A DNA stretch of 64,000 nucleotides from JBFWVR01 sp050246635 (GTDB taxonomy: Bacteria; Acidobacteriota; Vicinamibacteria; Vicinamibacterales; UBA2999): NCBI GenBank assembly GCA_050246635.1, contig JBFWVR010000007.1:124001-188000 (forward strand), written 5' to 3'. This document shows positions 44,145 through 52,780 of this stretch, one piece after another. A program made the translations under genes and the position numbers. Each line of letters opens with the position of its first letter. Position 1 is the stretch's first letter. The notes beneath the pieces were generated by a model. The model was not told the DNA's origin and made no database searches. It saw only the letters and a program-made list of their open reading frames with translations.

Positions 44145-44717
44145 CTACTCCGGACGATGGAAGAGGCCGACGTAGACGGCCTTGCCGAGGACGTGTCCCT
44201 GCATGGCCGCGTAGACCTTCTGGCGCGTGTCCCAGGCATCGGCGCCGTGCGCCACGTCGAGCGTGGTGTCGAGGGCGAAGATCTCGAACGTGTAGTGGTG
44301 TTTCGGCCCGCTTGCCGGGGCGCCGGGGCCGCGGTACGTCATCCCGCTCGCGCTGATCTGCTTTGCGCCATTCGGCAGGGTGGCGCCCTCGGGCTGGCCT
44401 TCGGCCAGGGTGGTGGCATCGCCCGGGATGTTCCAGACGAGCCAGTGCACCTGATCCTCGGTGCCCTTGTTGCGGGCGACGTCGGGGTCGCGCATGTTCA
44501 GCACGAAGCTCCTGGTGCCGGGCGGGACGTTGGTCCATGTCAGCGGCGGGGACACCTGCTCGCCCGCCTGGGAGAACTTCACCGGGATGTCGTCCCCGTC
44601 CGCCCAACCCGTCGTCGTCAGCCGCATCGCCGGCGGACGGGGCGCCTGCTGCGCCTCGATGCCCACCTGCAGCAGGCCGGCCACGACCAGTGCGCCAATC
44701 CAGAGTCCACGTCGCAT
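44145..44717 (-). CDS. Exported YbhB/YbcL-type PEBP protein
   Basis: A 190-residue protein with a signal peptide (GALVVAGLLQVGIEAQ). The phosphatidylethanolamine-binding fold is seen in SPPLTWTNVPPGTRSFVLNMRDPD (two pieces), HWLVWNIPGD, and GPGAPASGPKHHYTFEIFALD. Bacterial members are of unknown function. It is the first gene of a short minus-strand group with the S51 peptidase. Confidence 0.9.
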   Translation of the reverse strand: MRRGLWIGALVVAGLLQVGIEAQQAPRPPAMRLTTTGWADGDDIPVKFSQAGEQVSPPLTWTNVPPGTRSFVLNMRDPDVARNKGTEDQVHWLVWNIPGDATTLAEGQPEGATLPNGAKQISASGMTYRGPGAPASGPKHHYTFEIFALDTTLDVAHGADAWDTRQKVYAAMQGHVLGKAVYVGLFHRPE

Positions 44718-44762
44718 CGCTGATCCCTCCAGGGCGTCATTCTAGATGGATTGGTCCCGACA

Positions 44763-44842
44763 CGAGAAAGGGGACAGTCCCTTTTTCGCCCAGTCGCTGT
44801 GGAAGTGGGGCCCGTGGAATTGGCGACAGTCCCCATTTCCAC
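44763..44842. repeat. Two REP-like palindromes, GGGGACAGTCCC family
   Basis: GAAAGGGGACAGTCCCTTTTTC spans 44765-44786. A degenerate partner (GGCGACAGTCCCCATTTCC core) spans 44816-44840. They lie 30 nt apart in the divergent gap between the PEBP and hydrolase genes. A short GTCTCTGTGTCTCCGT array follows at about 44862-44883. Confidence 0.8.
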
Positions 44843-44914
44843 GACGGAGTCACTCGATCGTTGAGTCTCTGTGTCTCCGTCGCTCGTACGTACGCCCGAT
44901 ATACTGGCCATCAG

Positions 44915-45727
44915 ATGCCCGGCACCGACTCATCCGTGCTTGCCTCGACCGTCGTCACCGGCGACGCGCCGACCCGCGATCTCGTCCTGATGCACGGCAT
45001 CTACGGCCGCGGGCGCAACCTGCAGGCGGTCGCGCGGGGGCTCATCGCCGAACGGCCGGAGTACCGGTGCTGGCTGCTCGACCTGCCGCACCACGGCGCC
45101 TCCGGCGACGGACGGCACGGCGACACGGTACGTGGTCTCGCGGAAGACGTGACCGACTGGGCTGCAAGCGAGGGTGTGGCGCCCACCGCCATCCTCGGGC
45201 ACTCCTATGGCGGCAAGGTCGCGTTGGCCGTGGCCGAACGCGGGGTGCCCTCGCTGCGGCAGGTGTGGGTGATCGACTCCACCCCCGAGGCACGGCCGGC
45301 CTCCGGCGGCGCGTGGGACATGCTCGCGATCGTGCGGTCCGGCCCGCCGCGATTCGCCACCCGCGACGAAGCCGTCGAGCTCGTCGTCGCGGGAGGGTTC
45401 CCCCTGGGTGTGGGTCAGTGGATGGCCACGAACCTCGAGCGAGACGATGAGGGGTTCGTGTGGCGGCTGGACTTCGACGTGATGGAGCGGCTGATGACGA
45501 ACTTCTTCGAGACCGACCTCTGGGGTGTCGTCGAACACCCGCCGGGCGATCTCGAGATCCACGTCCTCAAGGCCTCGACGTCGAGTGTCATCTCCGCCGA
45601 GGCCCAGCGCCGCCTGGATGCCGCCGGCCCCCGCGTGCACCTGCACCATCGTACCGGTGGTCACTGGATCCACGCGGAGACCCCCGACGTGGTGGTGGCG
45701 CTGCTTGCCGAGCACCTGCCGCGGTAG
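44915..45727 (+). CDS. Alpha/beta hydrolase (YbfF-like)
   Basis: A 270-residue hydrolase with the oxyanion strand LVLMHGIYGRGRNL, nucleophile Ser97 (ILGHSYGGKVAL), and a C-terminal His in GGHWIHAE. The pattern 'DLPHHGASG' and overall length match the YbfF/ABHD11-type esterases. It is cytoplasmic, with no signal peptide. The ATG at 44915 is chosen because the reading frame upstream is repeat sequence. The substrate is unknown. Confidence 0.87.
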   Translation: MPGTDSSVLASTVVTGDAPTRDLVLMHGIYGRGRNLQAVARGLIAERPEYRCWLLDLPHHGASGDGRHGDTVRGLAEDVTDWAASEGVAPTAILGHSYGGKVALAVAERGVPSLRQVWVIDSTPEARPASGGAWDMLAIVRSGPPRFATRDEAVELVVAGGFPLGVGQWMATNLERDDEGFVWRLDFDVMERLMTNFFETDLWGVVEHPPGDLEIHVLKASTSSVISAEAQRRLDAAGPRVHLHHRTGGHWIHAETPDVVVALLAEHLPR

Positions 45728-45744
45728 AACGCTGGGGTGAAGGG

Positions 45745-45920
45745 CCAGCCACGAAGCTCACGAAGAACACGAAAGACACCAAGGGCACCGTTGGATCTGC
45801 CGAATGCCGGCGTCGCGGTCTTCGTGAGTCGTCGTGGTGCTGTGCGGCAAAGGGGTCTGACCCCTTTTTCATGGACTCAGGGAGCGCAACCTTCGTGATC
45901 TTCGTGGGCTTCGTAGCTGG
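45745..45920. repeat. Inverted CACGAAG-type 9-nt arms enclosing a REP-like palindrome
   Basis: The left arm (45745-45775) of CACGAAGAA-type units and the right arm (45891-45920) are inverted copies matching at about 26 of 29 positions. Between them lies the palindrome AAAGGGGTCTGACCCCTTT (inside 45847-45870). The whole 239-nt gap between the hydrolase and EVE genes holds no gene. Confidence 0.8.
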
Positions 45921-45966
45921 TTTTGCCTGCGTTATCCTGAGGCCCCCACGGAGGAGCTGACCGATC

Positions 45967-46455
45967 ATGGCCCGACAGTACTGGCTGATGAAGTGCGAGC
46001 CCGACGCGTACACGATCGACGACCTGAAGCGCGACGGGAAGACGAGTTGGGAAGGCGTGCGGAACTACCAGGCGCGCAACTTCATGCGGGACCAGATGAA
46101 GGTCGGTGACGGCGTGCTGTTCTACGCGTCGAACGCCGACCCGTCGGGAGTCGCGGGCCTCGCCGAGATCGTGCGCGAGGGTTACCCCGATCACACCGCC
46201 TGGAAGAAGGGACACACCTACTTCGACGAAGGCAGCTCGAAGGACGCCCCCACCTGGTACATGGTCGACATCGGCTTCGTCGAGCGGTTCCCTGAGGTCG
46301 TCCCGCTGGCCACGCTGAAGGAGACGAAGGGCCTCGAGGACATGAAGGTCGTCCAGAAGGGCAGCCGCCTCTCCGTCCAGCCCGTGACGAAGGCCGAGTG
46401 GGACATCGTCACGAAGCTGGGACGGAAGGGGACTCGCGGCTCTGCCGCTCGCTAG
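45967..46455 (+). CDS. EVE-domain protein
   Basis: A 162-residue protein almost entirely made of an EVE domain (MARQYWLMKCEPDAYTIDDL, then WEGVRNYQARNFMRD and VLFYASNADPSGVAGLAEIV), the PUA-like fold of thymocyte nuclear protein 1. EVE domains bind modified bases in DNA or RNA. AGGAGCTGA lies just upstream of the ATG. The last residues (GTRGSAAR) and the TAG stop belong to the repeat that follows, so the original C-terminus may have been altered. Confidence 0.93.
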   Translation: MARQYWLMKCEPDAYTIDDLKRDGKTSWEGVRNYQARNFMRDQMKVGDGVLFYASNADPSGVAGLAEIVREGYPDHTAWKKGHTYFDEGSSKDAPTWYMVDIGFVERFPEVVPLATLKETKGLEDMKVVQKGSRLSVQPVTKAEWDIVTKLGRKGTRGSAAR

Positions 46456-46785
46456 GACTCGCGGCTCTGCCGCTCGCTGGGACTCGCCTTCGGCTCGCTC
46501 GGACTCGGCGCCGGCGGCGCCTCGCGAGGGAACTACGGCCATCGAAGCGCGGAGCTCTCCGAGCGAGGCCGCGAAGCGGCCGAGTCCTAGCGAAGTCCGA
46601 AGCGCCTCGCCCAGCGAGGACGAGTCCCAGCGAAGTTCGAAGCTCGANNNNNNNNNNNNNNNNNNNNNNNNNNNNNNNNNNNNNNNNNNNNNNNNNNNNN
46701 NNNNNNNNNNNNNNNNNNNNNNNNNNNNNNNNNNNNNNNNNNNNNNNGCGAGGACGAGTCCCAGCGAGCGGCGAAGCCGCGAGTC
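46430..46785. repeat. Hairpin-rich GGACTCGC/GCGAGTCC repeat block spanning the scaffold gap
   Basis: Units of about 24 nt (GGACTCGCGGCTCTGCCGCT) are repeated directly and then, after about 46540, in inverted form (GCGGCGAAGCCGCGAGTCC). Each unit contains its own small hairpin. The block lies between the converging EVE and CocE-type genes and is interrupted by the N run. Such self-complementary repeats easily break short-read assembly. Confidence 0.85.
46648..46747. other. Assembly gap of exactly 100 N
   Basis: One hundred undefined bases, the usual placeholder for a scaffold join of unknown length. Its true length and content are unknown. Both sides carry the same repeat, so no gene is obviously cut, but distances across it are not reliable. 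Confidence 0.98.
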
Positions 46786-48738
46786 CTACTGTTTCACCGC
46801 CACCACCGGCAGCTCGATCGCGCTTGCCGCGCCCGCGGCGTGGTATACGCGCTGCGTGGCCTTCTGGTAGTCCTCGGGCTTTGCGTAGAAGATGTTTTCC
46901 ACGTACTTCTGCGGGTTCCGGTCGTACAGCGGGAACCAGGTGGACTGCACCTGCACCATGATCCGGTGGCCCGGCAGGAAGACGTGGTTGGCCGTCGGCA
47001 GCACGAAGCGGTAGGTCAGGGGCTTGCCTGACTCGATCGGCTGCGGGTGTTCGAAGCTCTCGCGGTACCGGCCGCGGAAGATGTCCATGCCGATGCCGAG
47101 CTGGTACCCGCCCATCGATGGATCGTCCGGCATCTCCGCCGGGAACACGTCGATCAGCTTCACCACCCAGTCGCTGTCGGTCCCCGTCGTCGAGGCGACG
47201 AGGTTCACGACGGGGGCCCCGCTGATGCGGACGGGCTCGGCCAGCGGCTCGGTCTCGTAGACCAGCACGTCCGGCCTCGACGCGAACTCACGCTGGTCCG
47301 CGAGCAGCCAGGTGCGCCAGCGCGCACCGTCGGCAAAGCTCACCGGCCGCACGAGGTACGGCACCGGCTTCGCCGGGTCGGACACGTATGAGTCGCCGCC
47401 GGCGGCCGACTGTGCATCCGGGGCGGTCGGGGCATCGAACGAGAGCTTCTGGTCCGCCGCGAGGTAGATTGGCGTCATCTTCGTCTGGCAGTCCGCGCAG
47501 GCCAGCGGCCACTTGTCGAAGCGGTCCCAGTGGTTCTCGCCCGTGTTGTAGATGAGCACGGGCGGCGTGTCCGCCTTCGGCGCGCCGTCCTTCAGGTACT
47601 GGTCGAAGAACGGCTTCTCCACGTCACGCCGGAACTGCAGCGCCGTGTCGCCCTCCCAGCGGAGGGGACCAAGCGAATAGCCCTCGTAGTTGACGCCGCT
47701 GTGCCGCCACGGTCCCATCACCAGGTAGTTCTTGTCGTTGCCGGTGTCCTTCGGCTCGACGGCCAAGTAACTGTGGATGGCCCCCCACATGTCCTCCTGG
47801 TCCCAGATGCCCTGCAGCCACATCGTCGGTACGGTGAGCGGCTGCTTCGCCATTTCCTTGTCGAGCGCCTGCTCCTGCCAGAACTGGTCGTAGGCCGGAT
47901 GCTCGGCGACCTTGCGCCAGAACGGGAGCTGGTCGAGGCCGTGCGCCTCGGCAAAGGCACCGGCCGATCCGAGGCGGAGGAAGTTCGTGTAGTCGTCGTA
48001 GGTGTATCGCGGCACCGACGTGCCGCCGCCACGGGCTGTCGTCTGGCCGGCGAAGTAGTCGAAGTTGGTCTGGCGATAGGCGCCGTAATGGAACCAGTCG
48101 TCGCCCATCCACCCGTCCACCATCGGGCTCTGCGGCGCGGCGACCTTGAGCGCAGGGTGCGGGTTCACGAGGGCCATGACGACGGTGAAGCCCTCGTAGG
48201 AGCTGCCGAGCATGCCGACCTTGCCGTTCGACTCGGGCAGGTTCTTGACCAGCCAGTCGATCGTGTCCCAGGCGTCGGTCGAGTGATCGGTGTCACCCGG
48301 GTTCAGCGGTCCCTTGAGTGGCCGCGTCATCACGTAGTCGCCCTCGGACCCGTACTTGCCCCGGACGTCCTGGAAGACGCGGATGTAGCCGTCGTCCACG
48401 AACACCTCGTCCCCCTGCGGCAGGACGGATCGCATGTTCATCGACAGGCCGCGCCCGGCGCGGCCGGCTGCGTTGTACGGCGTGCGGGTGAGCAGGATGG
48501 GCGCGTTCTTCGCGCCCTTCGGGACGATGATGACGGTGTAGAGCTTCACGCCGTCGCGCATCGGGATCATCTCGACGCGGCGCTCGTAGTCGAAGTTCGT
48601 CGTGGGAGTCGTGAAGCTGGGCGGGATGTCGGGCGTCTGGGGCGGGGTCGACTGCTGGGCCAGCGGCGCGGCCATGAAGGCCAGGAGCAAGGCCGCCGCC
48701 CATGCCCACCGATGGGCCGGAATGATGGGAGGTTTCAT
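46786..48738 (-). CDS. CocE/NonD-family exported hydrolase
   Basis: A 650-residue protein with a signal peptide (AWAAALLLAFMAAPLAQQ). The X-Pro dipeptidyl-peptidase (S15)/cocaine esterase fold follows: MIPMRDGVKLYTVIIVPKG, ILLTRTPYN, and the nucleophile Ser in GMLGSSYEGFTVVMAL. YLVMGPWRHSG carries the likely catalytic His, and a C-terminal jelly-roll is visible (FRGRYRESFEHPQPIE). It likely hydrolyses acyl esters or amides in the periplasm. The ATG at 48738 is chosen for the signal peptide. Confidence 0.92.
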   Translation of the reverse strand: MKPPIIPAHRWAWAAALLLAFMAAPLAQQSTPPQTPDIPPSFTTPTTNFDYERRVEMIPMRDGVKLYTVIIVPKGAKNAPILLTRTPYNAAGRAGRGLSMNMRSVLPQGDEVFVDDGYIRVFQDVRGKYGSEGDYVMTRPLKGPLNPGDTDHSTDAWDTIDWLVKNLPESNGKVGMLGSSYEGFTVVMALVNPHPALKVAAPQSPMVDGWMGDDWFHYGAYRQTNFDYFAGQTTARGGGTSVPRYTYDDYTNFLRLGSAGAFAEAHGLDQLPFWRKVAEHPAYDQFWQEQALDKEMAKQPLTVPTMWLQGIWDQEDMWGAIHSYLAVEPKDTGNDKNYLVMGPWRHSGVNYEGYSLGPLRWEGDTALQFRRDVEKPFFDQYLKDGAPKADTPPVLIYNTGENHWDRFDKWPLACADCQTKMTPIYLAADQKLSFDAPTAPDAQSAAGGDSYVSDPAKPVPYLVRPVSFADGARWRTWLLADQREFASRPDVLVYETEPLAEPVRISGAPVVNLVASTTGTDSDWVVKLIDVFPAEMPDDPSMGGYQLGIGMDIFRGRYRESFEHPQPIESGKPLTYRFVLPTANHVFLPGHRIMVQVQSTWFPLYDRNPQKYVENIFYAKPEDYQKATQRVYHAAGAASAIELPVVAVKQ

Positions 48739-48740
48739 AG

Positions 48741-48853
48741 GCCACAGATAGCACAGATGGCACAGAGAAGACACAGATGCACAGATGGGACGGGATGCAC
48801 AGATACGGCGACAGGGCGGCCGGGCGAAAAAGGGGTCTGACCCCTTTTTCGCC
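48741..48853. repeat. CACAGATG-type array plus REP-like palindrome, GGGGTCTGACCCC core
   Basis: Degenerate CACAGATGG/GCACAGATG units (48741-48805) are followed by a 31-nt palindrome at 48823-48853, which has perfect 15-bp arms (GGCGAAAAAGGGGTC) about a central T. It lies in the divergent gap between the CocE-type and DUF2207 genes. Confidence 0.85.
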
Positions 48854-48881
48854 GCCGTGGGTGACAATACCCCCGGAGCCG

Positions 48882-50663
48882 ATGCGCATCACGAGCCGCC
48901 TCGCCGTCGTTGCCCTGCTGATCGCCGCGCTGCCGTTGCCTGCTGCCGCGCAGGACGATGGGTGGGTGATCGAGCGGATGGCGGTGGCGTATGAGATCCA
49001 GACCGACGGCGGGATCACGGCGGTCGAGACGCTCGATGTGGACTTCCGGGGCCTCGAGCGGCACGGCATCTTCCGCGACTTCGTCGATCGCCTGCGGTAC
49101 GACGAGACACACGATCGCCGCTACGCCATCGACGTACGAGGCATCACCGCCGCGGACGGCCGGACGTATCCCTTCCAGCGGTCTCGCGACGGCGGCCTGC
49201 TCCGGCTGCGCATCGGCGATCCAGACGTGACCATCAGCGGCGAGCAGACCTACCGCATCGCGTACGCACTCGACGGCGCCCTCAACGGCTTCCCCGACCA
49301 CGACGAGCTCTACTGGAACGCCACAGGGACCTGGCCGGTGCCTGTCGAGTCGGCGACGGTGACGGTCGCGGCGCCGGCCGGCTCGATCACCCGGGTCGAC
49401 TGCTTCCAGGGGCGCGGCGCGGGCGAGCACTGCCGCGCCGGCCACGACGGCACGACGGCCACGTTTTCCGCCACGCGAGCGTTGGCCGCCGGCGAACAGA
49501 TGACCATCGTGGTGGGGCTCGCGAAGGGCGCCGTCGCGGCGCCGTCGCCGATTCTCGTGGACCGGCCGCGTGACATCACGCAGGCGTTCGAGCACACCAC
49601 GCCGATCCTCGGCGGGATGGCGGCCGGGATCGTGGCGATGGTCGGCGGTCTCTGGTACCTCTGGTGGCGGGTCGGCCGCGATCGGCGATTCGTGTCGATG
49701 CAGTACCTCTCCACCGACACGACGGAGGAGACCGTGCCGCTCTTCGGCAGCCGGCCGGTTGCCGTGGAGTTCGAGCCGCCGGACGGCATCCGGCCCGGAC
49801 AGATGGGCCTGCTCGTCGACGAGCGCGCCGACACGCTCGACGTGACCGCGACGATCATCGACATGGCCGTGCGCGGGTACCTGAAGATCACGGAGCTGCC
49901 GAAGACCGGCTGGTTCGGGAGCACCGACTGGCAGCTCGATCGACTGAAGGCTCCGGACGATCGACTGCTCGAGTACGAGCGCATCGTCCTCGACGGCCTG
50001 TTCGAGGATGGGACGACAACGAAGCTGTCTGACCTGAAGCAGCAGTTCTACAAGGATCTGGCCCGGGCCAAGAAGGCGCTGTACGCCGACGCGCTGGAGC
50101 GCGGCTGGTTCCCACGCAACCCGAACACGATCCGGACGGTGACGGCCGTCATCGGCGTCTTCCTGTTGCCCGCCTCGGTGGCGGCAACCATCGGCCTCGG
50201 GCTGGCGACCGGGCTCGGCCTGCTCGGGCTGCCGCTCGTGGTCGGCGCCATCGGCCTGATCGCGCTCGCCCGCGCGATGCCCCGTCGTTCGGCGCGGGGA
50301 CGCGAGGTGCTCTGGCGCGCGCTCGGGTTCGCCCGCTACATCCGCACCGCGGAGGTCCAGCAGCAGGCGTTCGCCGAACGTGCCAACATCTTCACGACGT
50401 ACCTGCCGTACGCGGTGGCGCTCCAGTGCGTCGACAAGTGGGCGCGGACGTTCAAGGACATCGACCTCCAGCAGGCCACGGCGGCGTGGTATGTCGGCAC
50501 GACGCACGGGTTCGATCCCGGGCACTTCTCGGCAGGCCTGGGTTCGTTCTCGACGTCGGTGTCGCGCGCGATGGCCTCGACACCGGGCGGGTCCGGCGGC
50601 AGCGGCTTCAGTGGCGGCTCGGCCGGCGGGGGTGGAGGCGGCGGGGGCGGGGGCAGCTGGTGA
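48882..50663 (+). CDS. DUF2207 membrane protein
   Basis: A 593-residue protein. A signal peptide (RLAVVALLIAALPLPAAAQ) leads into the extracytoplasmic DUF2207 domain, residues about 25-220 (HGIFRDFVDRLRYD, LDGALNGFPDHDELYWNATG). A membrane helix (PILGGMAAGIVAMVGGLWYL), a cytoplasmic part, and two further helices near residue 420 follow. The tail is very Gly/Ser-rich and ends in GGGGSW, typical of the family. The next gene, 19 nt on, is LemA, the usual partner. Function is not established. Confidence 0.92.
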   Translation: MRITSRLAVVALLIAALPLPAAAQDDGWVIERMAVAYEIQTDGGITAVETLDVDFRGLERHGIFRDFVDRLRYDETHDRRYAIDVRGITAADGRTYPFQRSRDGGLLRLRIGDPDVTISGEQTYRIAYALDGALNGFPDHDELYWNATGTWPVPVESATVTVAAPAGSITRVDCFQGRGAGEHCRAGHDGTTATFSATRALAAGEQMTIVVGLAKGAVAAPSPILVDRPRDITQAFEHTTPILGGMAAGIVAMVGGLWYLWWRVGRDRRFVSMQYLSTDTTEETVPLFGSRPVAVEFEPPDGIRPGQMGLLVDERADTLDVTATIIDMAVRGYLKITELPKTGWFGSTDWQLDRLKAPDDRLLEYERIVLDGLFEDGTTTKLSDLKQQFYKDLARAKKALYADALERGWFPRNPNTIRTVTAVIGVFLLPASVAATIGLGLATGLGLLGLPLVVGAIGLIALARAMPRRSARGREVLWRALGFARYIRTAEVQQQAFAERANIFTTYLPYAVALQCVDKWARTFKDIDLQQATAAWYVGTTHGFDPGHFSAGLGSFSTSVSRAMASTPGGSGGSGFSGGSAGGGGGGGGGGSW

Positions 50664-50682
50664 GGCAGGCGAGGGACGTCCG

Positions 50683-51228
50683 ATGATGGTGTCGTATTTC
50701 GCCGGTGGGCTGGCGCTCGTCGCGCTCGTGATCGCCGTGCTGCTCTACAACGGCCTCGTCCAGTCGCGGCTGCGCGTGCGTGAAGGCTGGAGCGCCATCG
50801 ACGTCCAGCTCCAGCGCCGCGCCGCGCTCATCCCGAACCTCGTGGAGGCGGTGCGTGGGTACGCCGAGTACGAGCGCGGCACGCTCACACGCGTCGTGGA
50901 GGCGCGCGGCGCGTTGACGGCCGCATCGGGCCCCGGTGAGGCCGCGCGCGCCGATGCCGCCCTCACCGGCGCGCTGCGCACCTTCTTCGCCGTCGCCGAG
51001 GCCTACCCGGACCTGAAGGCCACCGAGCGGTTCGCCCAGCTCCAGCACGACCTCGCCGACACTGAGAACAAGATTGCCTTCGCGCGCAACTACTACAACG
51101 GCGCGGTCGAGGCGTACAACACGCGCGCGCAGACGATTCCCGGCGTGGTGATCGCGCGGCTGACCGGGTTCACGCCCGCGGAGTTCTTCTCGGCAGAAGA
51201 TGGCGCGAGGCAGGTGGTGAGCGTCTGA
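50683..51228 (+). CDS. LemA family protein
   Basis: A 181-residue protein with one N-terminal membrane helix (FAGGLALVALVIAVLLYNGL). The LemA helical bundle follows: REGWSAIDVQLQRRAALIPNLVE in two parts, YPDLKATERFAQLQHDLADTENKIAFARNYYN in parts, and PGVVIARLTGFTPAEFF. LemA and DUF2207 genes are commonly paired, as here; the function is unknown. Confidence 0.93.
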   Translation: MMVSYFAGGLALVALVIAVLLYNGLVQSRLRVREGWSAIDVQLQRRAALIPNLVEAVRGYAEYERGTLTRVVEARGALTAASGPGEAARADAALTGALRTFFAVAEAYPDLKATERFAQLQHDLADTENKIAFARNYYNGAVEAYNTRAQTIPGVVIARLTGFTPAEFFSAEDGARQVVSV

Positions 51229-51240
51229 GGCGGGTCGGGC

Positions 51241-51270
51241 CAGCCGCGCGGCCCCGCGGCCGCGCGGCTG
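51241..51270. terminator. Strong GC-rich hairpin between convergent genes
   Basis: CAGCCGCGCGGCC and GGCCGCGCGGCTG form a perfect 13-bp stem with a 4-nt loop, between the ends of lemA and the VOC-family gene. Likely a bidirectional terminator. Confidence 0.7.
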
Positions 51271-51279
51271 CCCGGGATG

Positions 51280-51909
51280 CTAGGCCTTGGCCTTGCTGTT
51301 GACGTTGCTGATCTGGAGATCCCAGCCGTCCGGATCCTTGACGTGGTAGCTCTCGAACCCGCCATCCTGGAAGTCCGGGCGCGGGTTCAGGCCGCGCCGC
51401 TCGAGTTCGGCCTTGACCGTGTCCTTGTCCCACGGGGTCACGCCCCACGAGACATGGTCGATCACGCCGGTGACCGGGCCCTGGGGTCCCCGGCCCTGGC
51501 CGGCGCCCGGACCCGCGCCGGCGCCGGGCGCGCCCGGACCGCCGCCGGGGCCGCCACCCGGACGCCGCCGGTTGCGGATGATGATGCCGCCGACGTCTCC
51601 GATCTTCATCGTCACCTGGGACCCGGTGTCCTCGCCGGGCTCCCAGCCCATCAGGCTGGCGTAGAACTCCGAGCTCTTCTTGTAGTCCGACACCTGGTAC
51701 GAGATGTGGTCGAGCCAGGTCGTCTTCCACGGCGAGGCCGCCGCCATCGCCTCGAGACTGCCGGTCGTGCCCGTGCTGGCCTCGGCCTGGCCGATCAGTC
51801 CGGCGGCCGGGACGGCCGCGGCCGCCATGGCCAGGCTCCTGATCAGGTCCCGCCGGGACATCCGGCCGTCCTCGAAGTCCTTCAACAGCTTCGCGATGAT
51901 GCTTTCCAC
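51280..51909 (-). CDS. Tat-exported VOC/glyoxalase-fold protein
   Basis: A 209-residue protein. The GTG at 51909 is chosen because AAGGAGAG lies 4 nt upstream. After 17 residues (MESIIAKLLKDFEDGRM) comes a Tat-like leader (SRRDLIRSLAMAAAAVPAAG), then a vicinal-oxygen-chelate fold (WLDHISYQVSDYKKSSEFYA, VIDHVSWGV, FQDGGFESYHVKDPDGWDLQ in parts). The fold is interrupted by a roughly 35-residue Gly/Pro/Ala-rich insert at about residue 118. The insert may be a flexible loop or a repeat expansion. Substrate unknown. Confidence 0.82.
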   Translation of the reverse strand: MESIIAKLLKDFEDGRMSRRDLIRSLAMAAAAVPAAGLIGQAEASTGTTGSLEAMAAASPWKTTWLDHISYQVSDYKKSSEFYASLMGWEPGEDTGSQVTMKIGDVGGIIIRNRRRPGGGPGGGPGAPGAGAGPGAGQGRGPQGPVTGVIDHVSWGVTPWDKDTVKAELERRGLNPRPDFQDGGFESYHVKDPDGWDLQISNVNSKAKA

Positions 51910-51974
51910 AGTCTCTCCTTCGCTGCGTCCGGAATGGCGGGCGCATCCCCACTGAGCCGCAGGGCCGACTATAC

Positions 51975-52091
51975 ACCCGGGACGGGGGTGATACACGGAG
52001 GTGCTACACGGGGGTGCTACACGGGGGTGCGGCACGGGGGTGCGGCACGGGGGTGCGGCACGGAGGTGCGGCACGACGGTGCCACACGATG
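51975..52091 (+). repeat. 13-nt tandem array (GGTGCGGCACGGG type)
   Basis: About nine copies of a 13-nt unit of the form GGTGCGGCACGGG, drifting from GGTGATACACGGA at the left end. It lies upstream of the EF-P-like gene and has the opposite orientation to the longer array downstream of that gene. Confidence 0.9.
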
Positions 52092-52173
52092 GTGCGCACT
52101 GCGGACAGGCGCGGGGTTGGCCTAGAATAGGGGGTTCCTATTTCCGCGGCACGCCGCACAGCGAGGACCAGCA

Positions 52174-52746
52174 ATGGCCGGGATGATCGAGGCGATCGAC
52201 GTCAAACGCAAGATGTACTTCGAACACGAGGACGCGCCGTACCACTGCCTCGACGTCGAGATCTCGAAGCCGACCGCCCGCGGCGGACAGACGCTGGTGC
52301 GACTCAAGATGCGCAACCTCCTGACTCGCGCGGTGTTCGATCGCACCTTCAAGGCCGGCGACAAGTTCCGCGAGCCCGATCTCGAGATGGTGACCGCCGA
52401 GTACCTCTACGCGGACGACCAGTTCCACTTCATGGACCAGTCCTCGTACGAGCAGATGGCGCTCACGGCCGATCAGGTCGGCGACGACAAGTACCTGCTC
52501 GTCGACAACCTCGTCGTGCAGATCCAGAAGTACAACGGCACGGCCATCGGCCTCGTGTTCCCGCCGCACGTCGAGCTCACGGTGACCGAGACCGAACCCG
52601 GTACACGCGGCGACACGGCCAGCGGCAGCGTCACCAAGCTCGCGACGCTGCAGACCGGGCTCGAGATCAAGGTGCCGCTCTTCATCAAGGAAGGCGAGAA
52701 GGTGAAGGTGCACACCGAAACGCGCGAGTTCGCCGGCCGCGCCTGA
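52174..52746 (+). CDS. EF-P-like translation factor, EfpL (YeiP) type
   Basis: A 190-residue three-domain EF-P-family protein: KOW-like domain 1 (residues 1-66), two OB domains, and the C-terminal TGLEIKVPLFIKEGEKVKVHTE segment. EF-P relieves ribosomes stalled at proline-rich motifs. Here the tip loop reads SKPTARGG, with Arg36 at the tip. This is the longer loop of EfpL/YeiP (SPTARG) rather than the Lys or Arg of classical EF-P (PGKGG). VTAEYLYADDQFHFMDQSSY is also closer to that branch. No modification enzyme gene lies nearby. Confidence 0.85.
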   Translation: MAGMIEAIDVKRKMYFEHEDAPYHCLDVEISKPTARGGQTLVRLKMRNLLTRAVFDRTFKAGDKFREPDLEMVTAEYLYADDQFHFMDQSSYEQMALTADQVGDDKYLLVDNLVVQIQKYNGTAIGLVFPPHVELTVTETEPGTRGDTASGSVTKLATLQTGLEIKVPLFIKEGEKVKVHTETREFAGRA

Positions 52747-52780
52747 GCCCGCGCCGGCGGCGTCTTCACAAGCCCCCTCC

